Positions 22,501 to 32,835 of a DNA stretch of 64,000 nt are shown piece by piece. Numbering within the stretch: the first letter of the stretch is position 1; each line of letters starts with the position of its first letter. Where the stretch lies: the NCBI GenBank assembly GCA_036346375.1, contig CM070512.1, positions 39,850,466-39,914,465 of the forward strand, in the 5' to 3' direction. Under the pieces are notes generated by a model. It ran no database searches. It worked only from the letters and a program-made list of their open reading frames with translations, and was not told the DNA's origin. This DNA comes from Guadua angustifolia. Its lineage: Eukaryota > Streptophyta > Magnoliopsida > Poales > Poaceae. Made by a program: the position numbers and the translations under genes.

Positions 22501-22829
22501 TTAGAAAAAAGATCATCATACATGACGCAAAAAGCTTAAGCAGGGGAGAGAAAAGCCATGACGAGAAGGAGAGAGAAGAAAATTACAAACAAAATGTAGT
22601 TAAAACCTTCCTAAGTAACCTAGTAATCCATACTAAGATATTCCTCCATCCTTTCAAGTTTATAAGGTGTTTTTTTAATGGTTTTGTTCATAAATATATG
22701 ACGTATTTCATAATCTAATGCAAAATTAATATGATGTTCTCTCTATACCCCTAATAATTTTTCACATTTATTTTATATTTTTTGCATGCATACATTGAAT
22801 ATAGTGCTTGGTGATAATAATTATGGGTA
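22501..22829. other. Intergenic, nothing recognised
   Basis: AT-rich sequence with no ORF, repeat end or motif that I can support. Confidence 0.5.
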
Positions 22830-24035
22830 ACCAGAAAATTTTTCGCGGCGTAATACGCCACGCGGTCCGGTTTTTCGTAGTTTTTTTTTCTAACGGCGTT
22901 TTAGTTTTTTAATTGTCGAAATAATGAGCGAAACGGCTGAAAGAACACAAAATTTTTCGCAGCGTAACACGACGTGCATGCCATTTTTCGTAGAAAAATT
23001 TCTTTTTTTTCGGTGGTGATTTATTTTTTAAATCGTCGAAATAATGAGCGAAACAGGGAAAAAATAGAGAGATAGAGTTGTAGAAATATCTCTTTCGATG
23101 AATTATCTGGGAAATATTTGAGACCGAGCTGGAAAACCACGGTGGGGAAAAAGTCTAGAGGGAAAAGGGCAAAAAACTATTAGAGACGACAACATTCTTT
23201 TGTCAAGTCTAACACTCTACGCGTTCGCCGAGTAATAATACATGTTTAAAAAAATATCAGAGATTCGCGGCTTATGCGCGTGTCGTTTTTTCATAGAAAA
23301 ATTTCCTTTTTTTCTCGGCGGTGTTTTATTTTTTAAATCGTCGAAATAATGAGCGAAGCGGGTGAAAGGATACAAAATTTTTCGCGGCGTAACACGCCAC
23401 GCGTGTCGTTTTCCCGTAGAAAAAATTACATTTTTTTCTGGCGGCGTTTTATTTTTTAAATCGTCGAAATAATGAGCGAAACGGGGAAAAATAGAGAGAT
23501 AGAGTTGTAGAAATATCTCTTTCGACGAATTATTTAGAAAATATTGGAGACTAAGGTGGAAAACCACAGTGGGGAAAAAGTCTAGAGGGAAAAGGTTGAA
23601 AAAGTATTAGAAATGACAACATTCTTTTGTCGAGTCTAACACTCTACACGTTCACCGAGTAATAATACATGATTTAAAAAATATCAGAGATGGAGATGGA
23701 AAATCGAGATGGGAAAAAAGTCTACACACATATTTCTGTTGACGAAAACATTTTTTCCCGGGAAAAACGGAGAAAGGACCTAGGCGAAGGAACAAGGACA
23801 CGATTATTACGTTTTGGACTGTCCGCTATCCTGAAAAATTAGAAAAGGGCTTGTTCGAGATTTGAATTTAACGGAAGTTTTTTCCCGTAAAACGACGAAC
23901 GAGGGACCCAAACGTGATAAACGGGAAAAAATCTTCCCCTCACAAAAAATCGTGAAGGACTTATTTGTAATCTATAGGGATCTATCCGTAATTTCAAGAA
24001 ACGCAGGGGGGTTTTCGCAAAATCGCCAAGGGTGA
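22830..24035. repeat. Local repeat mosaic, first block
   Basis: Head units carry AAAATTTTTCGCGGCGTAA, CGTCGAAATAATGAGCGAA and GAGATAGAGTTGTAGAAAT. They recur about 420 bp apart (22950 and 23371), with an extra partial head at 22838. A different tail unit (23750-24035) runs from AAAACGGAGAAAGGACCTA to AAGGGTGACAGGTGG. The same head and tail recur at 25236-26365. Non-coding, family not recognised. Confidence 0.75.
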
Positions 24036-24039
24036 CAGG

Positions 24040-24270
24040 TGGACATGCTCTTCCCACGGAGGCGGTCCTCAATCCTAGCGCTATCCCGAGAGTGTACTCA
24101 GGTATAGATTTTTTGTCCCAAGAGTACACTCGGCATAGCCAACTTTTCCCGATAAAATAACACCGAGTGCACTACGCCGAGTGTGCCCACTCGGGATAGG
24201 GTATCTCGAGTGTTTTATCCCCTATCCCGAGTGTGGAAAACACTCGGGGAAAATATCCATCCTTGTAGTG
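24040..24270. mobile_element. CACTA transposon terminus
   Basis: The segment ends in CCTTGTAGTG, the complement of the CACTACAAGG terminus of CACTA (CMC) transposons. Inside are repeated CGAGTGT/ACACTCG words in both orientations (about 24080-24245), the subterminal transposase-binding pattern of grass CACTA elements. No left terminus or transposase was found, so only one end is preserved or the element is a deletion derivative. Confidence 0.75.
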
Positions 24271-25235
24271 TCTTCCAACTATAGTGAGGGTGTCTAGAGG
24301 CAGTTTCTCATGCAGGCAGAAATAGCGCAACAAAGGTGTTGTTGGAACATAGCATAACATTAATTTTATTCTATAGATACGTAATAAAAATATGATGTTA
24401 AAAATTGCGTCTACAGTAAGATTACTAGCAGCAAGTATTCTCATCAAAATTAATCGTAAAGAGAGATTCCTTGAACTAATAACCAGTCGGTCCTAGACAT
24501 TTACATCAGGCTTTATGTAAGAAAGGAACTGCGTAGAAGCGATGTGATGATCAAAGATGAAGACACGAAGTTGCACGGTGTGGCACTTCCTAGAAACCTG
24601 ATCATCGATCTCCCGTGCAGGGCATCAAGTGGCTAGCATCGGATTGGAGACGCTGCTCTTCCTCACGCCTGTTGCACGATAGGCGAAGGGATGAAACAAC
24701 TCGGGAGGCAGCACGTACTAAAGGAAGCAGAGATCGCCAGAGAAAGACGAGACTTGATCGGTTTTGTTTGTCGCTTCCTTTCACTCGTAGGGACGTCTCC
24801 CATATGAAGGAATGTTGTCCGAAACTGTCTCGTGAAATCGCAACGCTATGAAAAAGCCAACTGCCATGATTTCAGGAACTGCTCCTTAGAATCTCGCAAC
24901 ATGAGTGAATGGACTAATCGCACGAAAAAATGCGTTTCCCTGAGTTCGTGATGTCATATCAGCAGTTGAGGTGTAAGATGATGTGGTATAGTCGGTACAC
25001 GTGGCAAAAGGTTAAGTATACTTAGCATATCTCGATCCGCAGCGTAAATGAAGTCATAAGTCACGCGACGCACGCGTGTATACATAGTCTAACATAGCCA
25101 ATTAGATGTACCTCCAACAATTTATACTAAAGTCCACGAAGGTGCTTTTCTTATAAGTTCTACTTCATCTAGCTAAGTAATATGATACTAAAGATCATAT
25201 CCTCAACTCAATACCCCTTTTAACTTCTTTTATGA
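24271..25235. other. Intergenic, nothing recognised
   Basis: Mixed-composition sequence with short overlapping ORFs (60-91 codons) that lack domains. No gene or repeat end is supported. Confidence 0.5.
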
Positions 25236-26365
25236 ATTAACTAGAAAAATTTTCGCGGCGTACATGCGCGCATGTCAGCTTTTTCAGTAGATATTTTTTT
25301 CGACGGCGTTTTAGTTTTTTAATCGTCGAAATAATGAGTGAAACGGCTGAAAGAACACAAAATTTTTCGCGGCGTAACACGACGTGTGTGCCGTTTTTTC
25401 GTAGGAAAATTTCTTTTTCTTTCTGGTGATGATTTATTTTTTAAATCGTCGAAATAATGAGCGAAACGGGGAAAAAATAGAGAGATAGAGTTGTAGAAAT
25501 ATCTCTTTCGACGAACTATCTGGGAAATATTGGAGACCGAGCTGGAAAACCGCAGTGGGGAAAAAATCTAGAGGGAAAAGGGCGAAAAACTATTAGAGAT
25601 GACAACATTCTTTTGTCGAGTCTAACAGTCTACGCGTTCACCTAGTAATAATACATGATTTAAAAATATCGAGATGGAGATGGAAAATCAAGATGGGAAA
25701 AAGTCTACACATATTTCATTGGCGAAAATATTTTTCCCGAGAAAAGCGGAGAAAGGACCTGAGCGTAAGGAGTAAGGACTTATTTGTTACGTTTTTGGAC
25801 CTATCCGCTATCCTGAAAAATAAGAAAAGGGCTTGCTCGCGATTTGAATTTAACGGAAGTTTTTTTTCCATAAAATGGCGCGCGAGGGACCCAAACGCAA
25901 ATCGAAAAAAATATCTTCCCCTCACAAAAAATCGCGGAGGACCTATTCGTAATCTACATGGACCTATCTGTAATTTCAAGAAACTTAGGGGGTTTTTCAC
26001 AAAATGGCCAAGGGTGACAGGTGGCTAGTCTCTTCTCCCGGGAATTCTTCCATCTATATTGAGAAAAACGGAGAAAAGACCTAGACGTAAGGAGTAAGGA
26101 CCTATTTGTTACGTTTTTGGACCTATCCTCTATCCTGAAAAATAAGAAAAGGGCTTGCTCGCGATTTGAATTTAACGGAAGTTTTTTTTCATAAAATGGC
26201 GTGCGAGGGACCCAAACACAAATAAAAAAATATCTTCCCCTCACAAAAAATCGCGGAGGACCTATTCGTAATCTACATGGACCTATCTGTAATTTCAAGA
26301 AACTCAGGGGTTTTTTCGCAAAATGGCCAAGGGTGACAGGTGGCTAGTCTCTTCTCTCGGGAATT
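25236..26365. repeat. Local repeat mosaic, second block
   Basis: One head (25236-25730) is followed by two tandem tails (about 25730-26035 and 26058-26365, period about 326 bp). All match the first block at 22830-24035. Similar 94- and 114-codon minus ORFs in the tails come from the duplication and are not evidence of a gene. Confidence 0.75.
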
Positions 26366-26677
26366 CTTCCATCTATAATGTGGGTATTCTTATTTAGACA
26401 TGTCTAATTTCTGTTGGTCTATGTGACAAAGATAAATTACGCCTTATATTTAGATGAAGTGAGTACAGGATCACTTTGGGATCTTATGCCACAGCTCCAA
26501 CTCCTTGGTTTATGAAAAAACAAAACAAAAATGCCAAAGTAGAATTAGATCTAAAAATATTCAAGGTCAACGACCGATGTGATCTTGTAATGATCACCTG
26601 AGACTCAGACCGCATATAAGCGTTCAAAAGTTGCTCGCAGTGGCAGAGAGCCGTTGACTGTTCAGGCGATCCACCAC
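26366..26677. other. Intergenic, nothing recognised
   Basis: Unique-looking sequence between the repeat block and a MITE, without recognised features. Confidence 0.45.
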
Positions 26678-26680
26678 TTA

Positions 26681-27089
26681 GGACCTCTTCGGAGGCACAA
26701 ATGATGAAGTGAAAAAACGAAATAGAAAAATTAGAGTAGGAATGCACGTATGAAATACAGGATTGGAAAAAACAGGAAAATTGCAGGAAATGTTGTTTAG
26801 ATGGGTTGCAAGAAAATCACAGAAATCTTTACAAAGATGTGTGAGTGGATTCTTTTTTTTTCCTTCGAAATTTCTATGAAACCAAAGGAATAGGAAGTCA
26901 ATCCTATATGTTTGTGAGTGAATTCTTTTTTCCTTCAAAATTCCTACGAAATCAAAGGAATAGAAAGCCAATCCTACATTTTTCCTATACTCCATTCCTA
27001 CAATCCAATAGAGTGAATAGTAAAATTTTCTATTGGATTTGTATTCCTATATTTTTTTTCTCGAAAAATCCTACAATCCAAAGAGGCCG
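26681..27089. mobile_element. Tourist-like (PIF/Harbinger) MITE, 409 bp
   Basis: GGACCTCTTCGGA at the left pairs with TCCAAAGAGGCCG at the right. TTA flanks both sides (26678-26680 and 27090-27092), the 3-bp duplication typical of PIF/Harbinger. The interior holds repeated TCCTTCRAAATTYCTA words (about 26860 and 26930). Non-coding. Confidence 0.65.
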
Positions 27090-27092
27090 TTA

Positions 27093-28047
27093 ATTTCAAA
27101 CTTCAAAGTCAGAATTTTGTTGGATTCCTCTTTGTCAGCCAGCCCTTTGGAACTTTGGTGAAATCCAACTGACGTGAAGTATATTGTCAGTCCAGATTAC
27201 ACTGGAACGCTTTGTTTGACCATTAACTACGTAGGACACTGGAAAAAAAAAAAGATCCCGTCAACAACCTCAACGAGGATCCATTATTTGATGTTAGAAT
27301 GTACTTTTTTCAGCCTCTTTGCGTTGATTAATCCAGTATGATCGTGATCACAAGCAGCATTTTCTTTTTCTTTTTTTAGTTCGGGGGTCAAAGCTTGACA
27401 ACTTCAACGTTTGCATTTTGCATGCGTTCTTGATCCCATCATTGTGTCGAGTGTCGATAAACTGTTTCTGACGCAATCGGGGAATAAGAACAAAGGAAAA
27501 ATGCACGGCGTTGCAAGCATTTTCTTTTTCTGCGTCCACAGATTTACAAACATTCCCTTGGTCGTTGTAAACTACAAGAAAAGAAGTATGGTTTAAATTC
27601 ATGCATCCTCTTCAAAAACTTCGAATCGAACGGATGGGCATATGGCCTCGTGGTGACAGTGAGGGTGTTCGTTTGCGCCTGACTACTCAAATTTGACCTC
27701 TAAAATTGACGTGGTGTATCATATTTATTTAGAGTACATATATATGTACGTTTAGTGAAAAAGCGCATAGCCATGTTCCACAAGACCGTAGAGCTTCTGT
27801 AAATTTTTCTATCATGTGTGTGCGTGTGTAGGATATGCTTCATGCACCCTAAGCAAAATTTTTTTTTTGAGTGGTACTTCCATACATTTTTTTACAGTTG
27901 TACAAATATTAAAACATAAATAAAAGATAAATAATGATTATTTATGCTTACTTTAAATCTATGTAACTTGTATTAAGAGGAAAAAAAACAAAAAAAATTC
28001 CTGTCGAAATTCGTAACAAAACAGTGACACTCCAAGCGTGCTCAAAC
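27093..28047. other. Upstream region of the kinase gene
   Basis: AT-rich flank with a poly-A run near 27245 and no clear TATA box. Short ORFs around 27348-27602 overlap on opposite strands and show no domain. I treat it as promoter-distal flank. Confidence 0.45.
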
Positions 28048-28049
28048 CA

Positions 28050-28083
28050 CTTGACACTTGACAGAACTTGACACTTGACAGCA
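28050..28083 (+). promoter_or_regulatory. Tandem TTGAC repeats upstream of the kinase gene
   Basis: CTTGACACTTGACAG occurs twice in tandem (17-bp period), giving TTGAC at 28051, 28058, 28068 and 28075, about 95-120 bp before the ATG. TTGAC is the core of the WRKY-binding W-box, although the full box is TTGACC/T and here the next base is A. A regulatory role is inference. Confidence 0.4.
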
Positions 28084-28172
28084 GAGCCTCCTAAAAGACT
28101 TCCAACCGTTCGCATTTATCGCCACTTGCCTCGCTGCAATTCCCGCACCCGAGCCAAGAAAACGAGCGCGAA

Positions 28173-30135
28173 ATGCTCCGCCTCCTCGTGCTCCTCCTCC
28201 TCGCGCTCGAGCCGCCACTCGCCGCCGCAGCGGCGGCCACGGCGCCAGCAAGCGGCCCGGCGGCTGAGTTGTGCCCGTACGACCTCGCCACGGCGACGCA
28301 GATGATCCCGCCCGAGTGCCACGCGAACGCGACGATCGGGCAGGTCGCGACGGGGTGCTGCTGGTACGTGTTCGCGGCCTACATCTTCGCCGCCGCCGAC
28401 TACGCCAACCGCACCGGCGGCGCCTTCCTCCCCCCCGCGCCCGCCGCGGCGTGCTCCGGCGACTTCGCCGCGAGGCTCCTCTCGGGGGGCCTCGTGGCGC
28501 CGTCCCTCCTCGCCAACAACGGCTCCTGCGACCTCACCGGCGACCCGGGCAAGCTTGCCGCGGGGTCGCGCCCGTGCCAGCTTGCGACCATCGACGCCGT
28601 GCGCGCGCTAGCCCCGCGCGCTCTCCCCAACGCCACGCGCCTCTGCGCTGCGCCGGGGGGGCTTGCGGTCGGGCCCGATACCCCCGGCTGCGCCGAGTGC
28701 CGCGGCGCGGTGATCGCCGCTACCTTCGAGATGCTGGCCAGTGCGCGCACCAAGGAGTTCGTGCCGTGCGGGATGGCCACCACCGTTGCCGTCTGGTCGC
28801 GCGCGCCCGCCGCTCAAGCGGTTCCGCGCCTATGCGCTATGTATGCTACAGGTTCTCGAGAACGTCAACAGCCTCGGCACTGGTGACCTCGTCCCCTCGC
28901 CGCCGCCGCCACCACCACCTGCCTTGGCCACCGAGTCGCCTCCTCTGCCTAGATCGTCCTCGACGAAGAAAACCGTCCCCATCGTCGCTGGCTCGGCGGC
29001 GGCCGGCGTCGTGGCTGTCCTTGCTATCGCCTTCGCCGCCATAGCCATTACAAGAATCCGTCGCCGGCGAAGCCAGAAGGCAGGCTATGGCGAGAGCGGC
29101 AGCGACGACGAGTCAGTGGCGTCACTGCCACCGCTGCCACGGAGGGCCTGTACATCTTCACCAAGGTGGAGCTGATGCAGGCGACGAACGGCTACGATGA
29201 AGCTGCTGCTCGGCACCGGCGGAGCTGGGAAGGTGTACCTCGGACGGCTCCCGTCGGGGCAGCGCGTGGCCATCAAGAAGATATACAGGTCCAAGAAGGT
29301 GGCCGAGTTCTACGGCGAGGTGGCCGTGCTCGCCAAGCTGCGCCACCGCAACCTGACCACGCTCTTGGGCTACTACGTCGGCGGCCGCGGCGACCACCAC
29401 GCGCTGGTGTACGAGTACATGGCCGGCGGCAACCTTTGGCGCGCGCTGTTCCAGGGGGAACTGACGTGGCGGCGGCGGCTGCAGGTTGCGGTGGACGTCG
29501 CCGAGGGGCTCGCGTACCTGCACGGCTTCCGCGAGGGCGCCGTGGTGCACCGTGATGTGAAGCCGACGAACGTGCTTCTATCTGATTCCGGCACGGCGAA
29601 GCTGTCGGACTTCGGGGTTTCGCGGATCATGCCGGAGGGAGGGACGCACGTGTCGACGGAGGTGCGCGGCACGCGCGGGTACGTCGACCCGGAGAGCTTC
29701 TCGGCGGGCCACGTGTCGGAGGCCGCCGACGTGTACAGCTTTGGAGTCGTGCTGCTGGAGCTCGCCACGGGGATGCGCGCCGTCGTGCCGACGCCGTCGG
29801 GCGGCGCGGAGTCCATCGTGCACGCCGCGCACTGGGCCGTCGGGGAGGCCGGCGGCGAGGCGGCCGCCGCGGCGTCCATGGTGGACAGGCGCCTCGGCCC
29901 GTCGTGGGACAGGCCCACCGTCTGCGCCGTGTTCGCGCTCGCGTGCCGGTGCGTGCGGCCGTACAAGCACGAGCGGCCGGCGATAGGCGAGGTGCTCGCC
30001 GGGCTAAAGGCCGCCCACGCGGACTACAACGCGCGAGAGAGCGCGGACGGCCCGTTTCCCGACGCCGAGCGGTCGGAGGGCACGACGCCGACTTCCGCCG
30101 ACCCGGCGTCCCTGCCATCCACGTCGTCGTCGTAG
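28173..30135 (+). CDS. SPARK-type receptor-like kinase, frame shifted three times as assembled
   Basis: A membrane receptor-like Ser/Thr kinase expected at the plasma membrane. The chosen ATG opens a hydrophobic signal peptide (about 20 residues). A Cys-rich, N-glycosylation-rich ectodomain follows (starting CPYDL, with GCCWYVF), resembling the SPARK domain of the At1g11050-like and ARK-like families. Next come a poly-Pro linker (about 28895-28925), one membrane helix (about 28972-29052) and a basic stop-transfer run (RIRRRR). The kinase has GTGGAGKV, the VAIK lysine (29275-29277), HRDVKPTN (from 29548), DFG (29608-29616) and DPES, so it is an RD kinase with no missing catalytic residue. The natural protein would be about 650 residues. 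The frame changes near 28800, between about 29115 and 29165, and near 29200; none suits an intron. Either a young pseudogene or consensus error. Confidence 0.85.
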
Positions 30136-31440
30136 ACGGTCAACACCGGGGCCGGGCACGATGGACTCACCTGGCCATCTAACCGTCGTGCATTAATTTT
30201 CGTAAGATCATGATGGAGTGGCAATGAGATTATCCTCACTTGGGATCACCCTGGTGGAAGAACTTTCCTACATCGAGTCTACCAAAATGTAGTTTTTTTA
30301 GCAAGGAATGAATGAAAATATGGTTATTTCACACTGGACCCATACAGACCTTGCGGTTCAAACTTGTACAGCTACTATTTGCAGTCCTAAATCCTAAACC
30401 CTATCAACCATACTTCTGTCAGTAATTAAATCACGGTTCTAAATCCTAAACTTATCAACCACATTTCTGTATCGACTGTATGAAAGTGATTCTTTGAGAT
30501 GATAGTCCAGGACTCCAGGCATGATTCTTTGAGATGACAGTCCAGGCATGGGCGGTGGAGTAGAATATTTATGAAATCGTCGCTTTTTTAGTGCAGATGA
30601 TTTTTCTTTTTTAACAAATTTGATATCTTTTTGAAAGCAATCGTAATAACAGTCCTATCTTGATCACGGAAGCGTCAGAAGATGATACTTATCACCTCCG
30701 CGCTCCCTTCTGTAGAAAGCGCTACCGCTCTCCCATGCTCTGACAAGCCACCGAAGCTCTTGTAGTCTGTAGTAGGAAAGGGTAGCATATTCTCTGATGA
30801 GGAGAGCATAAAGGTGATCGTGTTACTTTTCGCGTTCTGCAGTTGGAGATGGATTTATTTTTGCAATTGTATTCCATGAGGAGCCAAATTAAAAAAACTA
30901 CACATAGGACTAGAAAAACAATAGTTTCAATCTTTCACGCGATTGGTGGTATAGAAAAGGATGCAAAAACCAGCTTATCATATGTGTAAAGTGTTAATGA
31001 GTGAATTCTAAAAACTTGAGTACTCTAAATAGAAGATTTTGTCAGTACCATCCCATTCACCGATATATCACTAGATAACAACCCATCTGGACTGGTTCTA
31101 ACATTGCAAAGGCTCGAAAATGTTGTGAATAACATTGTCGTCAGCATTTTTTTTTGGTTAGATTGAACCGTTAATTAGTGACGGAGGGGCTATATTTGCT
31201 AGTAATAGAATTTAATTTATGACTACATACGTGTATATATATACACGTGTACATATATATGTGTGTATACACATGTATATACGTATATTTATAAAATACT
31301 ATTTTACAGCTAGGTGTAGAATATCCTATTCTACTCCCGAACCATTTAACCCAATCGGACCGAGCCATACAACGCACTAAACAACGTGTCGGACTAACGT
31401 GATAAAACTAACTAATAAAAGCACTCCAATTTTACAATTC
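30136..31440. other. Downstream flank of the kinase gene
   Basis: This holds a possible 3' UTR (AATGAATGAAA near 30305 is a weak poly-A signal). There are two small tandem duplications: AATCCTAAAC...TATCAACCA units at about 30385 and 30437, and GATTCTTTGAGATGA units at 30488 and 30523. A TA/CA palindromic microsatellite lies at about 31228-31290. No ORF of note. Confidence 0.55.
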
Positions 31441-31514
31441 GGTAGTAAATCATGAATACATTTTACTATAGAACAACAGATCTGATCATTACGAATCGAG
31501 TTACTAGTTAATGT

Positions 31515-32622
31515 CTTGGTCAACCTAACTAGTTAATGTGTGTTGTAGTTTATACATGAATCTGTTTCTTCCTTATTTTAGCCATATCTTTTATTGGTAG
31601 CTCGAATTTGCAAATGTTTTCACCAATAGCTTCTTGGCGATGAAAGGAATAAAATGGTATAAGTCTTGCTATTAAACAGTAATTTCTTGACGGGTAAAGT
31701 AAATTACTATTTCTATAACATGAAATTACTACATCTACAACTAAAAATTAGCACCATACGGTATAATTGAAAAATCCTATCTGAATCGGCTATTTAGCAG
31801 CAAAAGTTCATGAAAACTATATATATAAGTTCCAAAAAATTCTAAAAAATTATCATACGTAAAGAATATGAGCTTCTACAACTTTGTAAAATTTGAAGAC
31901 CAAACTCACTTGCATTTGAAAGATATGAAAAGAACAAATTTACTATTAATCATTGATTTGCGCATTTTAATTTCACATATTTCAAATAAGACTGATTTTG
32001 ATCCTCAAATTTTACAAGGATGTAGAATCTCATCTCCCATACATTGATAATTTTTGAGAATTTTAAAACTTGTACATGTGATTTTCATAAATAAGAATTT
32101 ATTTCTATTTATTGATGCATGCTTTAGTAAAATGATTGAAAATTTTGCCATATATAGGGAGGTTAAATTCTACATCCTACAAAATTTGAAGATAAAAATC
32201 AATCTCATTTGAAATATATGAAAATGACAAATGCGATTGAGTTTGGTTTTAAATTTTACAATGTTGTAGAAGATTACATTCCTACATCGGTAATTTTTAT
32301 GAATTTTTCAGAACTTGTACATATAGTTTTTATATATTTTAATACCAAATAACTGATCTATACGAGGATATGTTGCAAATATAGTAACGTCATGTTGTAG
32401 ATGTAGTAATTTCATATTGTAGACATAATAATTTCTATTACTAGTCAGCAAAATTATTTTTTAATAGCGAGACTTATATTATTTTATTCCTCTCGTTGTT
32501 AGTAAATTACCAGTGAAAATTATTTGCAAATCTGAGCTACCAATAAAATAGATATCGCTAAAATAAAGAAGAAACAGATTCATGTACAAACTACAAAACA
32601 CATTAACTAGTTGGGTTGATCA
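31515..32622. repeat. Long imperfect palindrome (foldback-like)
   Basis: The left arm (about 31515-32035) is the reverse complement of the right arm (about 32165-32622), with roughly three quarters identity by eye. Matching pairs include ACTAGTTAATGTG with CACATTAACTAGT, and GAATCTGTTTCTT with AAGAAACAGATTC. Weaker pairing extends to about 31440 and 32700. The central spacer is about 130 bp and there is no ORF. It could be a foldback or long-TIR MULE derivative, and its transcript would form a long hairpin. Confidence 0.8.
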
Positions 32623-32835
32623 CATAAATGATTCGGTAGTAATAGTAAAATATATAGAAGATAGTAAAATGTAGAAAGCTCGATAGTAAATCATTCTCAT
32701 TCATATACACACACTGAGTTGTTAATACCAAGGTTATTTCTATTGCAGTAAATAGTATCGATCGGAATAGAAAAATCATAAATATACTATAGTAAAATTC
32801 TGTAGGTGTGACAATATAATTAGAAAATTACTACC

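Noticed and set aside
24602..24851. Opposed 60- and 78-codon ORFs as a small gene
   Set aside because: They are mutually overlapping, have no domain or conserved start context, and no neighbouring support.
22830..26365. Helitron ends (ACTAGAAAAATTTT start and GGTGGCTAG tail)
   Set aside because: No consistent TC start and CTRR end with a 3' hairpin could be placed on the same copy, so this is kept only as a hypothesis.
28173..29205. Introns as the explanation for the kinase frame changes
   Set aside because: Protein similarity continues on both sides of each change with no room for a GT-AG intron of plausible size.
29166..30118. Other-frame ORFs of 129-197 codons within the kinase
   Set aside because: The GC-rich third positions remove stops in all frames. 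Only the frame with kinase motifs is real.
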